Origin: Anthropogastromicrobium chipingensis_A
GTDB lineage: Bacteria; Bacillota; Clostridia; Lachnospirales; Lachnospiraceae
Assembly: GCA_963605535.1 (NCBI GenBank)
Contig: CAVCXB010000003.1
Span: forward strand, 24,144-88,143
Length of the DNA stretch: 64,000 nucleotides
Direction of reading: 5' to 3'
The translations under genes were made by a program, and so were the position numbers. The notes beneath the pieces were generated by a model. That model searched no databases, had not been told where the DNA came from, and saw only the letters and a list, made by a program, of their open reading frames with translations. Shown one piece after another: positions 23,834-32,008 of the stretch; the stretch's first letter is position 1; each line of letters opens with the position of its first letter.

Positions 23834-24766
23834 TTACTTTTCCTCCTTGATGATTCTACGAATAAAGATGCGGGCGTATGTTGCCTTGCCATTGATGTTT
23901 GTCTTGAAATCATCATCAGCTGAAGACTTTGTACCACAATAGATCTTTCTGATGATGTCGTCTTTATCCCAACCTTGACTTCCTAATATCTCAAACTCCT
24001 CAGGGTTATATTTGGTTAAGAACGTAACCGGCACACCCATGACTCCGAAATAGTCTTCAGGAATGTCAGACACCTTATCGACATTGATGGCATCATAATT
24101 GTCATACTTCTTATACAGTTCAGGACTGTCCTTGACCGTACGTGTGAAGATGAACTTCTCACGCTGTGTTTCAACCGGCAAAGTGGTGAACCAATTGATG
24201 TTTCCAAACTTCTTTGATGTGCCATCAGGCAACTTGAATTCCTTCACAGGATTATATCCAATACGTATTACATTACGCTTAATCAATGGGAAAATCTCTT
24301 TGTAGGTGACAGCATTATAATTCCCGATGATCAAGAAATCTTTCTTGTGCTCCAATAACGTTGTTACGTAGGATCTGAACAGACTGAATGGTGGATTGGT
24401 TACGACGATGTCTGCTCTATCCAACAGTCTCAGGCATTCTTCGATTGCGTAATCTCCGTTTCCCTTTAACGAGTACATCCTTCCCATCCCACAGTCGATG
24501 TCATTTTCACCGCGATAGTTCAGTACGTACGATGAACCATTTGGTTCATAGTGTGTGCTGACGAGTTCCTTCAGTCCAAAGGTGTTGAAGTAGATGTGGA
24601 AGTACTTCCAGAAGTTCGACCATTTCGGATCATCGCAGTTGCAGAAGATCGTCTTCCCTTTGAAGTACGTACGATAATTCCAGCACTCTTCTTGGATATC
24701 TTCCAGTCTCGTATAGAACTCATCATTCTTCTCTACCTTGGCTTTGTTCATGTTCTTGTTGCTCAT
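23834..24766 (-). CDS. EcoRI-type adenine-specific DNA methyltransferase, 310 aa
   Basis: The start NDEFYTRLEDIQEE, then FKGKTIFCNCDDPKWSNFW at 36-53 and VVTNPPFSLF at 121-130 (catalytic NPPF 124-127), FLIIGNYNAVTYKEIFPLIK and GYNP match M.EcoRI in order. It should methylate adenine N6 in a palindromic site; GAATTC is the family's best-known site, but specificity cannot be read here. AAAGGAG precedes the ATG. It is immediately upstream of the DUF262-HNH nuclease gene, giving a restriction-modification-like pair. Confidence 0.9.
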   Translation of the reverse strand: MSNKNMNKAKVEKNDEFYTRLEDIQEECWNYRTYFKGKTIFCNCDDPKWSNFWKYFHIYFNTFGLKELVSTHYEPNGSSYVLNYRGENDIDCGMGRMYSLKGNGDYAIEECLRLLDRADIVVTNPPFSLFRSYVTTLLEHKKDFLIIGNYNAVTYKEIFPLIKRNVIRIGYNPVKEFKLPDGTSKKFGNINWFTTLPVETQREKFIFTRTVKDSPELYKKYDNYDAINVDKVSDIPEDYFGVMGVPVTFLTKYNPEEFEILGSQGWDKDDIIRKIYCGTKSSADDDFKTNINGKATYARIFIRRIIKEEK

Positions 24767-24796
24767 GATACGTGTTGCTCCTTTCCTCCTCGTGCG

Positions 24797-25054
24797 TTAG
24801 CCGAGGATATGCCTCTTCATCTTAGCCTGTCTGATGATCTTGTGTCCCTCGATGGTGAATGCGATTGTGTAGCAGGTGATATTCTCATCATCGTCATGGG
24901 CGACTGATTTCGAATCGATCTTATCTCCTAGACGGACATCCTTCTCGAAGAGGCCACGGACATAGTCCGTGGCCTCTTCATACGTATCGAACACTTCGAC
25001 CTCAGGGTCGAGTCTGTTGTCCGAATGGACAACACTGTAGACTTTGCTTGTCAT
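24797..25054 (-). CDS. Hypothetical protein, 85 aa
   Basis: Starts MTSKVYSVVHSDNRLDPEVEVF and ends RQAKMKRHILG. A small alpha/beta protein of unknown function. Its ATG overlaps the preceding stop by four bases and GGAGGATTTGG lies upstream. Confidence 0.72.
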   Translation of the reverse strand: MTSKVYSVVHSDNRLDPEVEVFDTYEEATDYVRGLFEKDVRLGDKIDSKSVAHDDDENITCYTIAFTIEGHKIIRQAKMKRHILG

Positions 25055-25875
25055 CTGGATACCAAATCCTCCTTGTTTTCTTCGACATACTTCACGGCTT
25101 CTTCAATGGATACGTACTGAAGACGATCCTTCAGTCCTGTTCCTGACGCTGGATACTTCTCACGGATATACTCCGCTGGATTTTTAATGTAATTATGGAT
25201 ACATTTGAACAGATAGAGTTGCCACTCATCTGCGGTAAGTCGCTTATAGTTGAAGCCCAGCAGGTGTTCTCTATTCTTGTTTATCACTCCTCCAGCATCA
25301 TCATCTTCAACGGTATCGGCATCAAACACTTCATACGTATGCGGATTCCAGAATCCATACGTACACCCTTTGATGAACTCCAGGGGATTATCATCTGACG
25401 AATGGTCAACGGCATCGACATTGCAGGGTTCCCTATCCCAACTGATGTTCGTCACGTAATAATCTGTGCAGTCACCGTTTGTGTAGTAATACTGGAAATC
25501 CTCAGCATAGTATCCATACGTATTGGATAGCCAGTCCGCGATTCCTTGATCGGTGTCGACATCACTGGGGATGGCACTGACTGGAATCTCGACCTCACTC
25601 GGAAGATCCGCATCATCGTATACGAACAGCTCGGTGAACTCTTTGTCATTGATGTAATCTTGCAGTGCGTACTGCGCATCGAGGATTTGCCCCTCCGTTG
25701 GATTCTTTACGTAGTCGGACACGACAATCTCTGCATAGGCTTTGTCGATGTCCTCGAAGAGTTTCTTGGCTTCCGCCCACTCCTCTTTGGTGAACACGCC
25801 AGTCTCGACGAGAATGTCGTGACTGTACGTACTCAGCCTGTGATTCAACTCCTGTAGTAATTTTTTGGTTAGCAT
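25051..25875 (-). CDS. Hypothetical protein, 274 aa
   Basis: Starts MLTKKLLQELNHRLSTYSHD. Acidic throughout, with a Tyr-rich central stretch (NTYGYYAEDFQYYYTNGD) near residue 120. AAAGGAGGTAAAGACAG precedes the ATG, and it overlaps both neighbours by a few bases. Not recognised; contains several TACGTA sites. Confidence 0.72.
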   Translation of the reverse strand: MLTKKLLQELNHRLSTYSHDILVETGVFTKEEWAEAKKLFEDIDKAYAEIVVSDYVKNPTEGQILDAQYALQDYINDKEFTELFVYDDADLPSEVEIPVSAIPSDVDTDQGIADWLSNTYGYYAEDFQYYYTNGDCTDYYVTNISWDREPCNVDAVDHSSDDNPLEFIKGCTYGFWNPHTYEVFDADTVEDDDAGGVINKNREHLLGFNYKRLTADEWQLYLFKCIHNYIKNPAEYIREKYPASGTGLKDRLQYVSIEEAVKYVEENKEDLVSR

Positions 25876-26414
25876 CTGTCTTTACCTCCTTTTTCAAAGA
25901 AATGCTTCTTCCACTTCGTCAGCTCTTCTTCTGTACGTATCTTCTCGAAGTCTTCCAGATAAATCCCATCCGATCCTATCAATGTACCCTCCTTATACAC
26001 TGCGAACTCGAATTGACCGTCTTCATACAGCCATATGTGCGCGTCATATGGATGATCGCTGAGGCCATATATGAATATGGCTTGGCTACGTGTCATCTGA
26101 GGTACGAGACCTTCTACGACAATATTGCCATCGGAACAGAATCCGTGCTGTTCGAGCATCTCTCCTGCCAATCCATCTTCATTCATATCAGTCCATTCCT
26201 CTATACGTATGCGCCCATTCTCATTGAAGAGAATCATTCCACGGGTGTTGCCTTTGCACTGCAACGAATACGTACAGCCAGCATAGTCGATATCAATGAT
26301 ATTTCTGCCATACCAGATGTTGTCTCTCTGCTTGCCCGTCAGGATCCTTTTGTCATAGACCGTGACTTTCGCGAAGCGTCTAATCGCTTCAACTGCTTCC
26401 ATCATTGCTGTCAT
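25869..26414 (-). CDS. Hypothetical protein, 181 aa
   Basis: Starts MTAMMEAVEAIRRFAKVTVYD and is probably beta-rich with a charged C-terminal helix ending KHFFEKGGKDRC. AAAGGAGAATGACACA precedes the ATG. It overlaps the next start by seven bases. Function unknown. Confidence 0.72.
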   Translation of the reverse strand: MTAMMEAVEAIRRFAKVTVYDKRILTGKQRDNIWYGRNIIDIDYAGCTYSLQCKGNTRGMILFNENGRIRIEEWTDMNEDGLAGEMLEQHGFCSDGNIVVEGLVPQMTRSQAIFIYGLSDHPYDAHIWLYEDGQFEFAVYKEGTLIGSDGIYLEDFEKIRTEEELTKWKKHFFEKGGKDRC

Positions 26415-26432
26415 TGTGTCATTCTCCTTTCA

Positions 26433-27113
26433 TTACCACATCTTATCTCCGAACGCCGTTATCACAGCGATCTTATCATTGACAGTTGATTTGTATTCTG
26501 CATTCCCTGGTGAAGGAATTCCGCTTAGGATATCTGGAACATCCATCGTCGGATCAATCTCACTGTGTAAGTAATCCGCCATTCGGTTCAGTTCATCATC
26601 TGTTCCTCCGAAGAAGACTTGCTTATACGTATTTGTTCCTTCTTTATAGATCTCAACGACAAATCGAGCCGTCGGGAACCACACATCACTGGTATCTGTA
26701 TTGTAATAGACTCCAATCAACGGATTATACGCCAGTGCGTACATCTTAAGCAGAGGATATTGATCTTCCAGAAGGGTTTGTATCGGGTTATACGCCGTAC
26801 AATACGTAGCCACCGTTGTTATCTTTACATACGGCAGGACAACGTTTCCTTTAACATCCCTTTCAAGCAGTTCAATTCTTTTGACGAGAGTTCCACAGCA
26901 CGCATCATAGATGCATTTATTGACCAAATCCATCTTCGTATACCCTAATACAAAAAAGAAATCCTCCAAGGTATAATTGATTCCTGCAAGATGTCTGCTA
27001 CGTATTGCGTCTAACGGGCTCTCACCATCGAACCCTGCGGTTATATTATTGTATAACTCCAACAACGAACATGTATCTCCTGTTATTACATACGTAATAT
27101 TCATTACTGACAT
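26433..27113 (-). CDS. Hypothetical protein, 226 aa
   Basis: Starts MSVMNITYVITGDTCSLLEL and contains GESPLDAIRSRHLAGI near residue 30. ATG 27113 has AAAAGGAG upstream; a longer frame exists without a ribosome site. It looks like a soluble alpha/beta protein. Not recognised. Confidence 0.72.
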   Translation of the reverse strand: MSVMNITYVITGDTCSLLELYNNITAGFDGESPLDAIRSRHLAGINYTLEDFFFVLGYTKMDLVNKCIYDACCGTLVKRIELLERDVKGNVVLPYVKITTVATYCTAYNPIQTLLEDQYPLLKMYALAYNPLIGVYYNTDTSDVWFPTARFVVEIYKEGTNTYKQVFFGGTDDELNRMADYLHSEIDPTMDVPDILSGIPSPGNAEYKSTVNDKIAVITAFGDKMW

Positions 27114-27190
27114 GTCTGATTTCTCCTTTTCTATTTTATATTTACTGCCGTCTGGCGGTGCGGGCAATCACCCGCGCCCCATTCGGCATT

Positions 27191-27559
27191 CTACGTATGA
27201 GCACTGATGACGATGATCCAATCCTCATCATCAATCTCTTTTGGCTCTACGTACCGACAATCATCTGCACATCTTGTTACGAGTGCATACTTCCCTTGGA
27301 AGAGTGTTGGACCTGACTCAGAGATATGCTCTCTGCAGTCATACCCATTCCACTTATTGTTGATCTCTTTGACATCTACGTACCGACCAGAGATCGCCTT
27401 GCCATGACATCCGTCATCCCAACAGCGATAATAATAATCGCACACACCGAACACACCATCCCACGTGAACATCTCACGGTTGGCTTCGATGAAGTCTTGA
27501 CACTCCTCGATTGTCTGGAACTCATCATGGCGCATCACAACCAATCCCAACTCAGTCAT
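27191..27559 (-). CDS. Hypothetical protein, 122 aa
   Basis: Starts MTELGLVVMRHDEFQTIEEC and has several Cys and Trp residues (VCDYYYRCWDDGC), which might bind metal. AAAGGAGGAAAAC precedes the ATG. It is the first gene after the promoter at 27685-27713; its leader holds a GC hairpin. Function unknown. Confidence 0.72.
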   Translation of the reverse strand: MTELGLVVMRHDEFQTIEECQDFIEANREMFTWDGVFGVCDYYYRCWDDGCHGKAISGRYVDVKEINNKWNGYDCREHISESGPTLFQGKYALVTRCADDCRYVEPKEIDDEDWIIVISAHT

Positions 27560-27606
27560 TATTGTTTTCCTCCTTTATAATTCCTTACGTCGCCACAGAT
27601 ACAGAA

Positions 27607-27637
27607 ACAGCCCCAACACTATCCATGCTAGGGCTGT
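27607..27637 (-). repeat. Leader hairpin ACAGCCC/GGGCTGT
   Basis: On the transcript ACAGCCC and GGGCTGT pair with a 17-base loop between the promoter and the gene at 27559; the following TTCTG is a weak T-tract, so it may act as an attenuator. Confidence 0.5.
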
Positions 27638-27684
27638 CTCCGCAAAGGAAATAAAATGTCAAAAGTCAATCGCTTGACAATGAT

Positions 27685-27713
27685 ATTCTACTACCTCACA
27701 ATCTAAATGTCAA
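27685..27713 (-). promoter_or_regulatory. Promoter within the - array
   Basis: TTGACA (27708-27713), 17 bp, TAGAAT (27685-27690). The -35 box overlaps the stop codon of the DprA-like gene. Confidence 0.75.
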
Positions 27714-28297
27714 CAGATATCTTCGTCGTATGGCAGAATTCTGCAGTCATAGCAGTCTGCGTTGAAGGTGTGGTCAGTCTTCGACTCTACGTAGAAGAGT
27801 CTATCCTCACTGCGCATCGTCTCTAACCCATAATTCCACTGAGCGTTAAGCGTATCCACCTTCGTCAGAATGAACTTCGCACACACTGCTGAGATGAGTT
27901 GGTACGTATCAAGAATTCCGCGCGTGATCCGAAGTGTATCATTGCCCTTTGATATAAGGGTGCACGTATTTGTCTCAGTCAGGACAGCGTGACCCTTGAT
28001 ACGTAATGCCTCAGCCAAATCCCGATCATCCGTACCGATAATGTTCGCCTCATTCAGCAACTGAAGATCACCTTCGAACTCCATCAGAATCGGAGGATTC
28101 ACCATTCTTCTCAATGGCGTGGGGTAATCCTTATCTATGATGCACGTATACGTATGAGTCCTATCATACTCGTCGGCTTCATCGATATACTGCTTCTCGA
28201 CCTTGCGCTTCTCATTAAGCGCCTTTATCATCTCTTCATAGTCCCAACCGCACTGAATGTACAGTGCCATGACAATTTGTTTAGCCGTGTTGACCAT
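27710..28297 (-). CDS. DprA/SMF-like Rossmann-fold protein, 195 aa
   Basis: The core DKDYPTPLRRMVNPPILMEF, then a GDLQLLN turn and a strand leading into IIGTDDRDL, follows the opening of DprA ('DP-x-YP-x-L ... PP-x-L-x-x-x-G ... VG-[ST]-R'). DprA binds single-stranded DNA and loads recombinase in competence; phages carry shorter relatives. Here the usual basic residue after the nucleotide loop is replaced (GTDDRD), and the protein is shorter than cellular DprA. AAAGGAAAAAAAG precedes the ATG. Family assignment is by motif only. Confidence 0.55.
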   Translation of the reverse strand: MVNTAKQIVMALYIQCGWDYEEMIKALNEKRKVEKQYIDEADEYDRTHTYTCIIDKDYPTPLRRMVNPPILMEFEGDLQLLNEANIIGTDDRDLAEALRIKGHAVLTETNTCTLISKGNDTLRITRGILDTYQLISAVCAKFILTKVDTLNAQWNYGLETMRSEDRLFYVESKTDHTFNADCYDCRILPYDEDIC

Positions 28298-28320
28298 TTC
28301 TTTTTTTCCTTTCTATACGT

Positions 28321-28355
28321 ACTGATGCTGGCGGACGTCAGTCCCCAGCCTCAGT
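28321..28355 (-). repeat. Hairpin at the end of the DUF4314 gene
   Basis: ACTGA...GCTGG pairs with CCAGC...TCAGT around an inner GAC/GTC stem. It spans the 3' end of the 206-residue gene and is flanked by TACGTA at 28314. Same type as the hairpins at 17606, 19076, 21635 and 22666. Confidence 0.65.
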
Positions 28356-28958
28356 ACCATCCAACACTTCATACGTATCGACTTCGGGATTCACTGCACA
28401 GCCACCCCACGTGCCATGGAGCTGTCCCTCATCATCAACAGATTCGACAATACCCTCCTTTCCATCATACTGAGATTCACCCTCCATATGGATGATACGT
28501 ATCTTCGTCGGGAAGTCATCGATATCCATCGTTGGCTCAGGATACATCAGTCTCGACGTATACGTAACACCGTCATCACCCTTCTTATACTCAATCATCT
28601 CTTCAATCCCCACACCCGGTTCTGTCGAATGGATGATGAGTTTGATGACACCACAATCCTTGCAGAGCTCCTTCAGTGAAAGATGCTGTTCGGTATACGT
28701 ATACCCCAACACCTTCGACTTCTCGAACGTAGGATAGATGAGATTGCGAATTGTCCATTTGCATTCGATGTTGAATTTGTAGTACGTATTCATCGCATTC
28801 GTATCATAATCCACCATCTCATCGAAGTAGCAATCCAACGTTGTTGGAGTCTTCCTTGCGTTGAAGTACTCATCACTTCCCGGAAAAGCCTCCATGAACT
28901 TCGTGAAGTTCTCTGTCGGCATCACGACCGCAACGGTCGTTAAAGTCAAATTAGCCAT
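28338..28958 (-). CDS. Hypothetical protein with DUF4314-like C-terminal domain, 206 aa
   Basis: The last ~60 residues (KIRIIHMEGESQYDGKEG, then VDDEGQLHGTWGG and the end TYEVLDG) fit the small DUF4314-type beta barrel often seen in phage and mobile-element proteins. The first ~140 residues, from MANLTLTTVAVVMPTENFTK, look alpha/beta and may be an Api92-like ferredoxin fold. AAGGAGGAAAG precedes the ATG. Role unknown. Confidence 0.65.
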   Translation of the reverse strand: MANLTLTTVAVVMPTENFTKFMEAFPGSDEYFNARKTPTTLDCYFDEMVDYDTNAMNTYYKFNIECKWTIRNLIYPTFEKSKVLGYTYTEQHLSLKELCKDCGVIKLIIHSTEPGVGIEEMIEYKKGDDGVTYTSRLMYPEPTMDIDDFPTKIRIIHMEGESQYDGKEGIVESVDDEGQLHGTWGGCAVNPEVDTYEVLDGTEAGD

Positions 28959-28972
28959 AATCTCTTTCCTCC

Positions 28973-29254
28973 TTACGCTAATTCTTTACGTATATCGTCC
29001 CAACTGAACGGCTTCATCCCAAACCAATCCTCGGATTTAGCATAATCGTCTGCATTCCACAGGGCAAAACCCTTTCCATTATTGTATTCGAGCATCATTG
29101 GATACGTATTGCACACATCCTTGAGGGGTTTATACGCATTGATTCCGATTTTACCCAACATATTCACGAACTGAGAGAATTCGATGATGTTTTGGATAAT
29201 AATTGTATTGCATCCACTGAGGAATGTCACTACTTTCGAGTCATAAGTTACCAT
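28973..29254 (-). CDS. Hypothetical protein, 93 aa
   Basis: Starts MVTYDSKVVTFLSGCNTIII and ends PFSWDDIRKELA. GAAAGGAAAAAG precedes the ATG, which overlaps the preceding stop. Small alpha/beta protein, unknown. Confidence 0.7.
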   Translation of the reverse strand: MVTYDSKVVTFLSGCNTIIIQNIIEFSQFVNMLGKIGINAYKPLKDVCNTYPMMLEYNNGKGFALWNADDYAKSEDWFGMKPFSWDDIRKELA

Positions 29255-29714
29255 TTTCTTTTTCCTTTCTTTGTTTCTTGTTATGCTTCTGATTCACCTG
29301 ACGGACCAACTCTGCCTTGGCGTACGTATGAGTCTCCTCATTGATGATGCGCTTGATCTGATATGCGGATCCGCCATCGTGGTTATACGTACTGACGCAG
29401 AGCTCATCATTATCTTCATAGACATCGACATCATCCTGATTGTGGATTGCCTTCAGGATCGCATCCTTGACATCATCGAAGTGATATTGGTCTGCAATCT
29501 GATACTCTCCATTCCATCTACGTACTGTACCGAGAAGGGCGACAGGATAGTCATAATCCTTGAGGAAGTCCATGAGATCATTCCAACCATTCTCTACGTA
29601 TTCATCAACGTCTTCCCTATCAGGCTCACGATCGATACAGGCACGGATCTCATCCTTCATCTGCTTCAGCTCTTCTTCGGTATACAGACCGAATGTCTTG
29701 AACAAAGTGATCAT
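29241..29714 (-). CDS. Hypothetical protein, 157 aa
   Basis: Starts MITLFKTFGLYTEEELKQMK and ends in a basic Lys/Arg-rich tail (QKHNKKQRKEKENGNL), so it may bind nucleic acid. ATG 29714 has GGAGGAAACACA upstream; the longer frame is unsupported. Function unknown. Confidence 0.72.
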   Translation of the reverse strand: MITLFKTFGLYTEEELKQMKDEIRACIDREPDREDVDEYVENGWNDLMDFLKDYDYPVALLGTVRRWNGEYQIADQYHFDDVKDAILKAIHNQDDVDVYEDNDELCVSTYNHDGGSAYQIKRIINEETHTYAKAELVRQVNQKHNKKQRKEKENGNL

Positions 29715-29736
29715 TGTGTTTCCTCCTTCCACTTTA

Positions 29737-30192
29737 TCAGTCATGGTTGTTCCACATATCATCAAGATACGTATACCAACCAACGCCATCCCTATCATCG
29801 GCATTCTCATTCCACCAAACATTGAATGCCGAGTTGATTGCGTCGATAAACGCTTCATACTTCTCATCGGTAAGACCCATCTTCTTCTTGAATTCATCCT
29901 TCGTATACGCACGGATTGGCGTTGCATCGATGTCATTCAAGGTAATCTCGGTAACCGTGAGGCAATCCCTATTCCCTGAGAAATCGTAGCAATCCTCTTC
30001 GGCATTCGGGCTCATGGATGAGTACGATAATTCAAGGGCGAGTCTATCGTTGATGTCGAAATGGATGGCAATTTCGTAGTCAGGCCAATCAACATTGACC
30101 TCCTCGAAAAAGAAGGTGCCATTGCTGATGGCACCATCGATAAATTCGTATTCGGTAACTTTACCGTCAAATTCAAGTCTAAGATTGTTCAT
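29737..30192 (-). CDS. Hypothetical protein, 151 aa
   Basis: Starts MNNLRLEFDGKVTEYEFIDG, an acidic beta-rich protein with a helical C-terminus ending WYTYLDDMWNNHD. GAAAGGAAAAATTAA precedes the ATG. The 75-base gap upstream holds a GTGCAGGC-type hairpin and one TACGTA, near the end of the TACGTA-rich block. Confidence 0.72.
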   Translation of the reverse strand: MNNLRLEFDGKVTEYEFIDGAISNGTFFFEEVNVDWPDYEIAIHFDINDRLALELSYSSMSPNAEEDCYDFSGNRDCLTVTEITLNDIDATPIRAYTKDEFKKKMGLTDEKYEAFIDAINSAFNVWWNENADDRDGVGWYTYLDDMWNNHD

Positions 30193-30266
30193 TTAATTTT
30201 TCCTTTCATTTTTATGAACTATACGTATCGGATTGAGCAGTTTACCCACTTACTCAGGTGCAGGCA

Positions 30267-31994
30267 TCACAGCCTACACTGCATTGCTAGCTGTTTGATA
30301 ATCTCCTTTCTGAACTCGGTGACATAATCCTTACAGAGTTTCACCTTTGCTCTCGGACAATACTTAATATACGGCTCATTCTCCGTATCGCATATGATAA
30401 TGTAATTATCGTAATTGAATAACTCGAAAAGCTTCGCATAATTGCTTCGATACTTTGCCGAATGATTATTTCGGTGTGCGTGAAGCAACATGTCTCCATC
30501 CATGAGGATAAGAACCTTATTGACTGCATTCTGCTTGAAGGTGCTCCTGATCATCGGATCGATCTTTTCATCGACGTTACTCCCCTCATTTGGGTTATAT
30601 TCTATGTTACGCTTATCGTAATACGTAGCATGCTCGCCCATGGAGATGTAATCGAAGCTGAACTTCTTGCATCTCCGTTCGCATTCACAGAGTGACATCA
30701 ACAATGCTCGCACGTCACTCTTGTTGTCTTCCATTGATCCGGAAGAATCTATAACAAGGGTGAGATGAAGCTTGGCGTACTTCATGATATCCCCTTCAAC
30801 AGATTCATGGATGAACGCCCTGTAATCCTGTCGGGTTGCGAGCATTCTAGGCATAATCTTGCCTGAATATCCAAGCCTTGCACCGGTTTCCCCCTGTAAT
30901 CTAGACTCGAATTCATTGAAAATCATGATCATCTGATTCGTGTATTGCGGATCGCGATAATCATAATAATTAACAAGATCCTTTCCGAGGTTATTATTTT
31001 TGACATATCCGGAATCAATCTTCTTGGCGTCACGCTTTAGCTTTTTGACAATATCCTTGATTGCCTGTTCACGCTCTTCGCGTGCCTTCTGCTCTTCAGT
31101 TCCACCATCCCCATCGCCGCCTTCTTCGGATGAAGGGGCTGTTGATGACTGCTGAGCTGCACTCTCTGACTGATTCGGAGAGCTCTTGGAGTCATTCGAC
31201 GATCCACTGTCATTGGATTGAGAACCCTGATCCTCAGCTTCCTGACTATCCTGATCAGTCTGATTCTGTTTTTGAGCGCTCTCGTTCTGATTCTGCTTTT
31301 GATTGCCTCCTTTCTTGCTTTGCTTTTGAGAGCTACCCTTCTGATTCTGCTGACAATCAAAGTCTTTGCAGCACTTTTTGAATAACTCAAACACTTCTGT
31401 AATGTATCTCTGTACGGTGGTTGTTTGTGTATATCGAGCGTCGACATATTGATATACATCGATTATTCTAGAGACCTCATTAACAAGGTCTTTTGCTCCC
31501 CAACGATAACGGACCACCTGAAAGAAATAATCCATTGCCGAAGTCGGTTCTTTCGGATTCTTTGGATCCCATCCGGTGATCCTCATAATATTCTTCTTGA
31601 AGTTCACCTTGATGAAGGTGTTCTTCTCAAGCGTCTCAATGCGCTCATCCTCAAAGATATTGATGATATCTGTACCATTAGGGATCTTATTCGCATCCGC
31701 GATCACCTTGGCATCATGAAACATCGTCTTCGGTGTACGCAATGCATGAGACACCTCATGAAAGAGAACGCTGCGAAGCGTCTCTTCCAGGATCGCCTGA
31801 TCGGCACTGCTGACGTTCGCCATCGCCTGATGTACATTGTTCACAGCGATGACAATCTCCCAATTCATTGGATCGAAATACGATGTAGAATTGACACCAT
31901 CAGTGTCGAGGGTGACGGGGATATATTCCCCGAGATAATAACCAACATCGAGCTTATTGAACTCGCGTCGGATTGTTTCATTACTGAAGTTCAT
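30267..31994 (-). CDS. CobT-like VWA-domain protein with N-terminal HExxH motif, 575 aa
   Basis: Residues 1-200 contain FHEVSHAL with H-E-x-x-H at 79-83, as in VWA-like peptidase-type domains. Residues ~215-315 are a Gln/Ser/Asn-rich linker. The C-terminal domain has VIDSSGSM near residue 410, a metal-ion-dependent adhesion site (D-x-S-x-S), and VLILMDGD later. This layout matches CobT-type partners of MoxR/CobS ATPases, and such an ATPase lies at 32618-33928, separated by one gene. Together they probably form an ATP-driven remodelling chaperone; the client is unknown. AAGGAGGATATAAA precedes the ATG. Confidence 0.85.
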   Translation of the reverse strand: MNFSNETIRREFNKLDVGYYLGEYIPVTLDTDGVNSTSYFDPMNWEIVIAVNNVHQAMANVSSADQAILEETLRSVLFHEVSHALRTPKTMFHDAKVIADANKIPNGTDIINIFEDERIETLEKNTFIKVNFKKNIMRITGWDPKNPKEPTSAMDYFFQVVRYRWGAKDLVNEVSRIIDVYQYVDARYTQTTTVQRYITEVFELFKKCCKDFDCQQNQKGSSQKQSKKGGNQKQNQNESAQKQNQTDQDSQEAEDQGSQSNDSGSSNDSKSSPNQSESAAQQSSTAPSSEEGGDGDGGTEEQKAREEREQAIKDIVKKLKRDAKKIDSGYVKNNNLGKDLVNYYDYRDPQYTNQMIMIFNEFESRLQGETGARLGYSGKIMPRMLATRQDYRAFIHESVEGDIMKYAKLHLTLVIDSSGSMEDNKSDVRALLMSLCECERRCKKFSFDYISMGEHATYYDKRNIEYNPNEGSNVDEKIDPMIRSTFKQNAVNKVLILMDGDMLLHAHRNNHSAKYRSNYAKLFELFNYDNYIIICDTENEPYIKYCPRAKVKLCKDYVTEFRKEIIKQLAMQCRL

Positions 31995-32008
31995 ATTTTA
32001 TATCCTCC

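Noticed and set aside
12300..30230. TACGTA as a promoter or terminator element.
   Set aside because: It lies mostly inside genes, at irregular distances and in all reading frames, with no linked -10/-35 or T-tract.
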